From: Candidatus Roizmanbacteria bacterium CG11_big_fil_rev_8_21_14_0_20_36_8
Lineage (GTDB): Bacteria; Patescibacteriota; Microgenomatia; UBA1406; GWC2-37-13
Assembly (NCBI GenBank): GCA_002796045.1
Contig: PCVM01000100.1
Span: 1,267 to 6,446 of the forward strand
Length of the DNA: 5,180 nucleotides
Direction of reading: 5' to 3'
Below the pieces are notes generated by a model. The model was not told where the DNA came from and did no database searches. It saw only the letters and a program-made list of their open reading frames with translations. The position numbers and the translations under genes are program-made. Positions 1 to 4,652 of the stretch are shown here, piece after piece (position 1 is the first letter of the stretch; each line of letters opens with the position of its first letter).

Positions 1-741
1 CTCAAGCTTGCCAATCTGCCTTTTGTTGGGGCAAGCGTTCTTGGTTCAGCAGTAGGAATGGATAAAGATATCATGAAACGCTTGTTGCGTGATGCGGGTA
101 TCCCAATCGGCAAATTTATTGTTCTAAAATCCCATGAATCAATCCCAGATTTTCAGAAAATTAAAGATGAATTGGGCTTACCTTTCTTTGTTAAACCAGC
201 AAACATGGGATCGTCAGTTGGAGTGAATAAAATTCATGATAAATCTGAATATGAGAATGGAATAATAAAAGCATTTGATTTTGATACTAAAATAATTTTA
301 GAAGAATTTATAAAAGGAAGAGAAATTGAATGTTCAGTGCTTGGAAATGAGAAACCGATTGCTTCAGTTCCTGGCGAAATAATTTCGAATCATGAATTTT
401 ATTCTTATGATGCCAAATATATCGATGAAAATGGGTCTGCTTTAGAAATACCCGCAAAAATTTCGGATCAAATTACAAGGCAAATACAAGAATTAGCCAT
501 AAAAACATTTCAAGCATTATCATGCGAAGGATTGGGAAGAGTTGATTTTTTTCTTAAAGATAACGGCGAAATAATTATTAATGAAATCAATACCATTCCT
601 GGTTTTACAAAAATAAGCATGTATCCAAAACTATGGGAAGCAAGCGGGATTTCCTACACCGAACTTATTGATAAGTTGATTCAATTAGCAATCGAAAGAT
701 TTAATAAAGAACAAAAATTGAAAACGAATTATAAGGAATAA
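1..741 (+). CDS. ddl: D-alanine--D-alanine ligase, DdlA type (5'-truncated by window edge)
   Basis: Cytoplasmic ATP-grasp enzyme that joins two D-alanines with ATP to make the dipeptide of peptidoglycan precursors. The reading frame is open from base 1, and the ATG at 58 is an internal methionine of the conserved stretch GSAVGMDKD, so the true start lies upstream. By comparison with E. coli DdlA (about 364 aa, recalled from memory) roughly 120 N-terminal residues are missing; 246 residues are visible. Family hallmarks in order are ANLPFVGAS (nt 10-36), the nucleotide-binding segment KPANMGSSVGV (193-225), KGREIECSVLGNEKP, the omega-loop region FYSYDAKY, the segment GRVDFF, and the metal-binding EINTIPGFT (583-609) followed by SMYPKLW. 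No substitution stands out in these motifs and the C-terminus is of normal length. The TAA lies only 16 nt before an attC-like palindrome, so the gene may itself be cassette cargo; it could equally be the chromosomal gene flanking the array. Confidence 0.95.
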   Translation, partial: LKLANLPFVGASVLGSAVGMDKDIMKRLLRDAGIPIGKFIVLKSHESIPDFQKIKDELGLPFFVKPANMGSSVGVNKIHDKSEYENGIIKAFDFDTKIILEEFIKGREIECSVLGNEKPIASVPGEIISNHEFYSYDAKYIDENGSALEIPAKISDQITRQIQELAIKTFQALSCEGLGRVDFFLKDNGEIIINEINTIPGFTKISMYPKLWEASGISYTELIDKLIQLAIERFNKEQKLKTNYKE

Positions 742-829
742 AAATGGGCAGTACATCGCCTAACACTGGATATGCGGTTCCGCTTCGCTCCACCCATATT
801 GCTATCGCAACATCGCATATCCAGAAACG
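1..829 (+). mobile_element. Possible gene cassette carrying ddl (3' end only)
   Basis: If the palindrome at 758-835 is a true attC, it belongs to the unit on its left, which ends at the G of its 3' box (829). The only gene visible in that unit is ddl, and the 16-nt distance from stop codon to the GCCTAAC box is typical of cassettes, where attC follows the gene directly. The left boundary is outside the window. The alternative is that ddl is resident chromosomal sequence and that the site merely abuts it. Confidence 0.4.
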
Positions 830-835
830 TTAGGC
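758..835 (+). other. attC-like recombination site 1
   Basis: A 78-bp palindrome begins with GCCTAAC (758-764, fits RYYYAAC) and ends with GTTAGGC (829-835, fits GTTRRRY). Pairing extends outward by CG/TC to 756-764 against 829-837. An inner 11-bp stem, CTGGATATGCG (766-776) with CGCATATCCAG (814-824), follows after an asymmetric unpaired spacer: A on the left, AAAC on the right. The 37-nt top contains a small hairpin, TTGC-TATC-GCAA (799-810). Length and box layout match integron attC sites, recombined as a folded bottom strand with crossover between G829 and T830. It is atypical in that the inner stem shows no bulged extrahelical base. Confidence 0.75.
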
Positions 836-840
836 GACAT

Positions 841-929
841 ATTTTTGAAAAATTTGTATTTAAAATGTTTTTGGTGGGCTTTAAGAAATAAGGAATTTGA
901 TTTTTTTAATTTTTAAAGAGGGGGGTGAA
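841..929 (+). repeat. Left arm of a long imperfect inverted repeat at the cassette ends
   Basis: This arm matches the reverse complement of 3106-3203 in four blocks kept in order: 841-853 with 3191-3203 (13 bp identical), 867-882 with 3159-3174 (16 bp identical, GTTTTTGGTGGGCTTT), 895-907 with 3139-3151 (13 bp identical), and a G-rich block 917-929 with 3106-3123 (AGAGGGG and GGTGAA shared, with a 5-nt gap). Spacers between blocks differ in sequence and slightly in length. It begins a few bases after attC-like site 1. Confidence 0.85.
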
Positions 930-961
930 AGGTGTTTTCTCCGCTATCGCTCCGAAAACGA
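913..961 (+). repeat. Cassette leader element, copy 1 (direct repeat with 3421-3468)
   Basis: This 49-bp segment is repeated after the second attC-like site with one gap and about six substitutions. Both copies lie between the attC-like site and the first gene of the cassette. The core GTTTTC (934-939) pairs with GAAAAC (954-959) around a 14-nt loop rich in CCGCTATCGCT. A purine-rich AGAGGGGGG stretch precedes a GTG at 932, which opens a 19-codon frame beginning VFSPLSLRKR and stopping at 989-991. The two loop differences between copies are synonymous in that frame. It may be a regulatory hairpin, a leader peptide or simply an attC-associated boundary sequence; the role is unknown. Confidence 0.7.
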
Positions 962-986
962 ATTTTATTTATATTTAAAACAAAGG

Positions 987-992
987 TATAAT
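987..992 (+). promoter_or_regulatory. Candidate -10 box for the R-M operon
   Basis: A perfect TATAAT ends 6 nt before the methyltransferase ATG at 999, so transcription from it would begin at or beside the start codon and give a nearly leaderless mRNA. No convincing -35 hexamer lies 16-18 nt upstream. The nearest Shine-Dalgarno-like string is AAAGG (982-986), 12 nt from the ATG, longer than usual. Either a leaderless message from this box or a longer transcript using the distant AAAGG is possible. Confidence 0.4.
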
Positions 993-998
993 TAAACT

Positions 999-1958
999 AT
1001 GAAATTTATAGATTTATTTGCAGGAATAGGTGGAATAAAAATAGGCTTTGAAAACGCTGGATTTCAGTGTGTTTTTTCTAATGATTTTGATGAAAACGCA
1101 AAGATAACTTTTGATCTTAATTTTTCTGAAATATTTGAAATAGAAAAACAAATGGTATTAGGCGATATTCAAAAAATACCTGCTTCAAAAATTCCTGATT
1201 TTGATATTTTATGTGGCGGTTTTCCGTGTCAGCCTTTTTCTATCGCAGGATATAAACAAGGGTTTAATGACGAAAAAGAAAGAGGAAATTTGTTTTTTGA
1301 TATTGTGCGAATCTTAAAAGCTAAAAAGCCAAAGGCTTTTCTACTTGAAAATGTTAAGAACCTAAAAACACACGACAAAGGGAATACGCTAAAGGTTATC
1401 CTTGAAAAATTAGAAAAGGAGCTTGGCTATTTTGTTAAGGTAAAAGTTTTGAATACCATGGAATACGGCAATCTTCCACAAAATAGAGAAAGAATTTACA
1501 TTGTCGGTTTTTTGGATAAAAAAGCACACGATAAATTTTCTTTTCCCGAAAAAGTAAAACTTACTAAAACAATTCACGACTGCCTTGAAGAAAAAGAGGT
1601 TGATGATAAATATTATTACAACGATAAACCACTTTACGAAGTATTGAAAAAAGAAGTCAAAAAACGAGATACTGTTTATCAATGGCGAAGAAAATATGTC
1701 AGAGAAAATAAAAACAATGTCTGTCCTACTTTAACGGCAAATATGGGAATGGGCGGTCATAATGTTCCCTTAGTTTTAAATGGAAAAGGTATTAGGAAAT
1801 TAACGCCAAGAGAATGTGCTAATTTTCAAGGATTCCCAAAAAATTATAAACTTTCCAATATTGCCGATTCTCACCTTTACAAACAATTTGGAAATTCCGT
1901 TTCAATACCAGTTATTCAAAAAATAGCTGAAAATATGAGAAAGGCTTTAACTAATTAA
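999..1958 (+). CDS. DNA (cytosine-5-)-methyltransferase of an R-M system
   Basis: Transfers a methyl group from S-adenosylmethionine to C5 of cytosine in a specific DNA sequence, protecting host DNA from the partner nuclease. All key motifs are present in order over 319 residues, close to the size of M.HhaI: motif I DLFAGIGG (5-12), motif IV GGFPCQPFS (73-81) with catalytic Cys77, motif VI ENVKN (117-121), motif VIII QNRERIYIVG (161-170), motif IX RKLTPRECANFQGFP (266-280) and motif X QFGNSVSIPVI (296-306). The target-recognition region is about residues 171-265 and includes CPTLTANMGMGGHNVPLVL. The recognition sequence cannot be read from this. The ATG is chosen because motif I starts four residues later. 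The endonuclease gene follows after 3 nt. The catalytic core shows no defect. Confidence 0.96.
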   Translation: MKFIDLFAGIGGIKIGFENAGFQCVFSNDFDENAKITFDLNFSEIFEIEKQMVLGDIQKIPASKIPDFDILCGGFPCQPFSIAGYKQGFNDEKERGNLFFDIVRILKAKKPKAFLLENVKNLKTHDKGNTLKVILEKLEKELGYFVKVKVLNTMEYGNLPQNRERIYIVGFLDKKAHDKFSFPEKVKLTKTIHDCLEEKEVDDKYYYNDKPLYEVLKKEVKKRDTVYQWRRKYVRENKNNVCPTLTANMGMGGHNVPLVLNGKGIRKLTPRECANFQGFPKNYKLSNIADSHLYKQFGNSVSIPVIQKIAENMRKALTN

Positions 1959-1961
1959 ATT

Positions 1962-3086
1962 ATGTTTTTTCAAACTCAAAAACCCGAATTAAAAAAAGAA
2001 TACGAGCATTTTCTAAAAATTGCTGGTTGTCTTTCTAATCTTTTTTCTGAATCTGATATTCCATATCTATACTATCGAGTTGCGGAAAAAGTTTTTTGTC
2101 GTGCCTTTGGTGCAGAGGACTTATCAAGAAGTGATGTTTCGGCTGATGCAAAAAAAGACGCTATAGGAATTGGCTTAAAAACTTTTTTGGCAAATAACAA
2201 CAAAACTTTTCAGAAAGTTGCCGAATTTAACAGCGATAGACGACTTTATGAAAATCTATCTCCTGAAAACTTAATAAAGAAAGTTTCAGAACTAAGAAAC
2301 GCCAGAATTGAATTTACAGAAAACGCTCATGCTCTTGAAAATTCAATTTATCACTGTGTAGTAAGAAATAAGGGAAAATTTTTGATTTTTGAGGAAGCAA
2401 TGGATAAAGTTGATATTTCTAATATCAAAAACATAACAGAAAGAAAAGGCTCAATTGCTTTTAATGACGGTAAGCATGATTATTCATTTTTAGTTTCTAA
2501 AAGTACACTTACAAAAAGATTTATAACCGAACCGATTGTTTATGAGTTTAATGTTGATATTTTAGAAGATCCACTTTTGGAATTGAAAAAATTACTTGAA
2601 AAAACAGATTTGCATTTTGAAAAAGAAGTAAAAATAAAACAGACAATTTATTTACCTTTGTATGGCAGAAATCAAACAGTTTTTGAAAAAAGCGGATTGA
2701 ATCAGTGGAACGCAGGCGGAAGAGATAGGCATCCGAACGAAGTTTATATCCCGATCCCAGCGGAAATTCATAAAAATTTTCCAAGTTTTTTCCCTGACCG
2801 AGAAACGCCTTTTGACTTAAAACTACCAAATGGAAATATAATGCAATCAAAAGTGTGCCAAGATGGCGGAAAAGCCCTTATGTCATATTCAAATCGTGAG
2901 TTAGGGCAATGGATTTTGAGAGATGTTTTGAAGCTAAAAGAAGGAGAGTTTTTGACTTACGAAAGATTGCAAATTTTGGGAATTGATTCAGTAAGAATTG
3001 ATAAAATAGATAATACTAATTTTGAAATCAATTTTGCCAGAATTGGAAGTTATGAGCAGTTTAAAAATATGTACGAGAAAGAATAA
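1962..3086 (+). CDS. Restriction endonuclease with NgoFVII/BfiI-like (B3-type) C-terminal DNA-binding domain
   Basis: Predicted to cut unmethylated DNA at the site protected by the upstream methyltransferase. The 374-residue protein has two parts. The C-terminal half carries the pattern of the NgoFVII/BfiI recognition domain: LPLYGRNQTVFEKSGLN (231-247), PNEVYIPIP (258-266), FPDRETPFDLKLPNG (277-291) and CQDGGKALMS (299-308). The N-terminal half lacks the HxKx4D phospholipase-D motif of true NgoFVII/BfiI nucleases. It has instead a segment SDVSADAKKDAIGIGLKTF (57-75) then QKVAEFN (84-90), which resembles a degenerate PD-(D/E)XK core with Lys73 and possible acids Glu42, Asp62 or Asp66. The catalytic assignment is inference. 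There is no Shine-Dalgarno before the ATG; the 3-nt gap after the methyltransferase suggests coupled translation. The gene order, with C5 methylase first, fits a type II system. Confidence 0.78.
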   Translation: MFFQTQKPELKKEYEHFLKIAGCLSNLFSESDIPYLYYRVAEKVFCRAFGAEDLSRSDVSADAKKDAIGIGLKTFLANNNKTFQKVAEFNSDRRLYENLSPENLIKKVSELRNARIEFTENAHALENSIYHCVVRNKGKFLIFEEAMDKVDISNIKNITERKGSIAFNDGKHDYSFLVSKSTLTKRFITEPIVYEFNVDILEDPLLELKKLLEKTDLHFEKEVKIKQTIYLPLYGRNQTVFEKSGLNQWNAGGRDRHPNEVYIPIPAEIHKNFPSFFPDRETPFDLKLPNGNIMQSKVCQDGGKALMSYSNRELGQWILRDVLKLKEGEFLTYERLQILGIDSVRIDKIDNTNFEINFARIGSYEQFKNMYEKE

Positions 3087-3089
3087 GGA

Positions 3090-3138
3090 GTTTTGAAAAA
3101 TGGAATTCACCCCCAGCCCCTCTTCCATTTTTCAAAAC
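3090..3138 (+). terminator. 16-bp perfect hairpin after the endonuclease gene
   Basis: Bases 3090-3105 (GTTTTGAAAAATGGAA) are the exact reverse complement of 3123-3138, around a 17-nt C-rich loop, starting 4 nt after the TAA stop. The position suggests transcript termination or 3'-end protection. It is not a classical intrinsic terminator because the stem is AT-rich and an A-run, not a T-run, follows on the + strand. The stem also contains an AAGGAG-to-ATG arrangement (3085-3102) that would be masked when folded. Confidence 0.5.
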
Positions 3139-3203
3139 AAAAAAATCAAATACAATAAAAAGCCCACCAAAAACGGAATAATATGGATAAATTTTTCAAA
3201 AAT
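3106..3203 (-). repeat. Right arm of the cassette-end inverted repeat
   Basis: Reverse-complement partner of 841-929, with perfect blocks at 3139-3151, 3159-3174 and 3191-3203 and a looser G/C-rich block at 3106-3123. It ends 47 nt before the GCCTAAC box of attC-like site 2, while its partner begins 5 nt after the box of site 1. Those extra bases (3204-3250) are the main asymmetry and include GCTATCGCTTCGTTCGGC. Confidence 0.85.
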
Positions 3204-3250
3204 ACGCAAGGCACGTTGCACTCTCACTCCGCTATCGCTTCGTTCGGCTC

Positions 3251-3348
3251 GCCTAACACAGTATATGCGGTTCGCTTGTTGCACTTCGCTCTCCCATATT
3301 TTGCTCCGTTTCACTACGCAAAACATCGCATATACTGAAACGTTAGCT
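3251..3348 (+). other. attC-like recombination site 2
   Basis: A 98-bp palindrome opens with GCCTAAC (3251-3257) and closes with GTTAGCT (3342-3348). The inner stem CAGTATATGCG (3259-3269) pairs fully with CGCATATACTG (3327-3337), with the same A / AAAC unpaired spacer as site 1. The top carries an extra hairpin TTTTGC (3299-3304) with GCAAAA (3318-3323), corresponding to TTGC/GCAA in site 1. The outer box is imperfect here: C3252 faces C3347 and G3251 faces T3348. This fits a site whose last six bases come from the neighbouring cassette. GTTAGCT deviates from GTTRRRY at the sixth base. Confidence 0.75.
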
Positions 3349-3368
3349 GAAATATTCCTTTTCTTTTT

Positions 3369-3390
3369 TTGGGCTATCGCCCAATTGTTT
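3369..3390 (+). terminator. Short hairpin with T-rich tail after attC-like site 2
   Basis: TTGGGC (3369-3374) pairs with GCCCAA (3379-3384) around a TATC tetraloop, followed by TTGTTTT. The shape is that of a small intrinsic terminator on the + strand, but a 6-bp stem with four G/C pairs is weak. It would insulate this cassette from read-through from the previous one. The GCTATCGC core is a string that recurs in other non-coding parts of the window. Confidence 0.35.
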
Positions 3391-3420
3391 TAAAAAATTT
3401 TCAAATTTCTTTTTCATTAA

Positions 3421-3468
3421 TTAAAGAGGGGTAATAAGGTGTTTTCTCCGCTGTCGCTGCGAAAACGA
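3421..3468 (+). repeat. Cassette leader element, copy 2
   Basis: This 48-bp copy of the element at 913-961 starts TTAAAGAGGGG and contains GTTTTC (3441-3446) and GAAAAC (3461-3466) around the loop TCCGCTGTCGCTGC. The G-rich stretch and the GTG (3439-3441) keep their spacing. The GTG frame again reads VFSPLSLRKR, but here it does not stop before the methyltransferase start and continues in another frame to 3654. That weakens the leader-peptide idea relative to copy 1. Confidence 0.7.
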
Positions 3469-3472
3469 TTTA

Positions 3473-3502
3473 TTGATAAGGGGAAAACGAATACAATACA
3501 AT
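3473..3502 (+). promoter_or_regulatory. Candidate promoter for the EcoRI-type methylase / DUF262 unit
   Basis: TTGATA (3473-3478) and TACAAT (3497-3502) are separated by 18 bp, close to sigma-70-type consensus spacing. Transcription would start near 3508-3510, leaving a leader of about 16 nt before the ATG at 3525. No Shine-Dalgarno sequence is visible in that leader. Confidence 0.4.
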
Positions 3503-3524
3503 TACTTAAATTGGATATACAATT

Positions 3525-4651
3525 ATGGCAAACAAAAATCTTAACAAAGCAAAAGAAACAAAGAACGACGAGTTTTATACTCAGTTCGGCGATATTCAAA
3601 AAGAGATTGGAGCGTATTTGGAATACAGCCCCGATGTGTTTCGTGGCAAGGTAGAGTATATTGCAACTGCGACGATCCGTTTGAAAGCAATTTTTTTCGC
3701 TATTTCGTGCTCAATTTCAATAAACTTGGTTTGAAACAGCTTATTACTACGAGCTATAAACCCTCACCTGTCGCCAACACACAGCTACAATTATTTGGCG
3801 ATGATAAAACACTTGTGAAATCAAAAGGCCGTCCCAAGATAACCGCCAACAAATTTATTATCAACGAAGTGCGCGACATAGACGGCGACGGCGAATTCAA
3901 TTTGAAGGATGTTGCCAAACAGTTAAAAGCAAACAAACACAATGAATGGACGCCACTTGAAGGCGACGGCGACTTTCGAAGCGATGAATGCGTGAGTCTT
4001 CTTAAACAGTCTGATATCGTCGCAACAAATCCGCCGTTCAGTTTATTTCGGGAATATGTTAAACAACTTTTTGATTACAATAAAAAGTTTGTCATTATCG
4101 GTAATATGAATACGATCACTGGTAAAGAAATATTTCCGATAATTAAAGATAATAAGTTGTGGTTAGGAAATGGTTTTCATGCTGGCAATGCTTATTTTTC
4201 TACTCCTTTTGCTAAAGAATATGGAGAGGGAGTTTATATGCCAGAAACTGGTTTGGTTAAATTTAGGAATGTTTGTTGGTTCACAAACCTTGATCATGGA
4301 CGACGCCACCAACCATTACCACTTATGACAATGGAAGAAAATTTGAAATACAGCAAGCACAAAGAATTTAAAGGCAAAAAAACGTATGAGAAATATGACA
4401 ATTACAATGCCATAGAAGTGCCGTTTACTGATTCTATCCCTAGTGATTACAAAGGAGTAATGGGCGTGCCAATCAGTTTTCTTGATAAATATAACCCTGA
4501 TCAGTTTGAGATATTAGGAAGTGATTACAATATCAAAGATGGTTTATTGCCTGAATTAGTTAATCCCAAATGGGCAGGTAAATTGGACAGGGGTTATGTA
4601 AATGGCAAAAGACTTTATACTCGTATATTTATACAACATAAGGAAAAATAA
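3525..4651 (+). pseudogene. Adenine-specific DNA methyltransferase, EcoRI family, interrupted by a frameshift
   Basis: A member of the M.EcoRI-like family (N6-adenine methylation using S-adenosylmethionine). The N-terminal part is read from ATG 3525 (frame of 3525): MANKNLNKAKETKNDEFYTQ, with NDEFYT typical of the family. The continuation is in the frame of 3656 onward: VYCNCDDPFESNFFRYFV, then GDGDFRSDE, the catalytic motif IV TNPPFSLFREY (NPPF at 4028-4039) and the C-terminal [18 protein letters not shown] ending at 4651. The frames switch near 3654-3656 by a net 1-nt loss or 2-nt gain (GTAGAGTAT where GTAGTATAT would read through). The repaired protein would be about 375 residues. No slippery heptamer is evident at the junction, so a mutation or a sequencing error is likelier than programmed frameshifting. 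Translation from the internal GTG at 3707 would lose CNCDDP and probably be inactive. Confidence 0.85.
4640..4644 (+). promoter_or_regulatory. Ribosome binding site of the DUF262 gene
   Basis: AAGGA lies 8 nt before the ATG at 4653, inside the last codons of the methyltransferase gene. It is the clearest Shine-Dalgarno in the window and decides the start of the downstream gene. Confidence 0.65.
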
Positions 4652-4652
4652 T

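Larger units (their letters stand above)
830..3342 (+). mobile_element. Complete two-gene restriction-modification cassette (about 2.5 kb)
   Basis: The boundaries are set by the G|TT crossover points of the two attC-like sites, giving a 2513-bp unit that starts TTAGGCGACAT and ends with the G at 3342. It holds a leader region, a C5 cytosine methyltransferase, a restriction endonuclease, a 16-bp hairpin and the second attC-like site. If excised, its first bases TTAGGCG would join the G of site 2 and pair perfectly with that site's CGCCTAAC (3250-3257). This is the relation expected when a site's left box and the cassette's first bases come from one circle. Most integron cassettes are well under 1 kb with one gene, so this one is large. 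Its two internal ends are inverted repeats of each other (841-929 and 3106-3203). Confidence 0.65.
3087..3524. other. 438-bp non-coding stretch between two cassettes' genes
   Basis: From left to right it holds a 16-bp hairpin just after the endonuclease stop, the right arm of the cassette-end inverted repeat, about 47 bp rich in CGCTTCG-type strings, attC-like site 2, a short hairpin with a T-rich tail, the second copy of the cassette leader element, and a candidate promoter. Open frames across it (for example 3100-3393 on +, 3132-3326 on -) run straight through the palindrome and look accidental. Confidence 0.7.

Noticed and set aside
744..833. Short + strand frame starting ATGGGC after ddl
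   Set aside because: It is entirely inside the palindromic site and ends within its closing box, so it is an accidental reading of attC-like DNA.
758..3348. CRISPR array or insertion-sequence ends
   Set aside because: There are only two palindromes, 2.5 kb apart, with no regularly spaced repeats. There is no transposase gene, and no target-site duplication was apparent around the unit.
3100..3393. 97-codon + strand open frame with AAGGAG upstream
   Set aside because: It runs through the hairpin, the inverted-repeat arm and the whole attC-like palindrome, is low in complexity, and resembles no family I recognise. The ribosome-binding-like string is part of the hairpin region.
3439..3654. 71-codon GTG-initiated frame overlapping the EcoRI-type methylase start
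   Set aside because: Beyond the leader-element codons it only shadows the methylase N-terminus in another frame. Only the first ten codons, shared with copy 1, were kept as a possible leader peptide.
3651..3664. Programmed -1 ribosomal frameshifting
   Set aside because: No X-XXY-YYZ slippery heptamer or obvious downstream stem was seen at the frame junction, so a mutation or sequencing error is preferred, pending reads.
1410..3942. Minus-strand open frames at 1410-1682, 2548-2850, 3132-3326, 3417-3599 and 3754-3942
   Set aside because: Those over genes are antisense to well-supported proteins and rich in Phe/Leu as expected from AT-rich complements. The others lie over repeats. None shows family motifs.
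3781..4340. Local GC swing within the methylase gene suggesting a mosaic
   Set aside because: Hand counts in 60-base blocks fluctuate from about 28 to 48 percent and back up again, so there is no single clean junction; it probably reflects amino-acid content such as the Gly/Asp-rich stretch.
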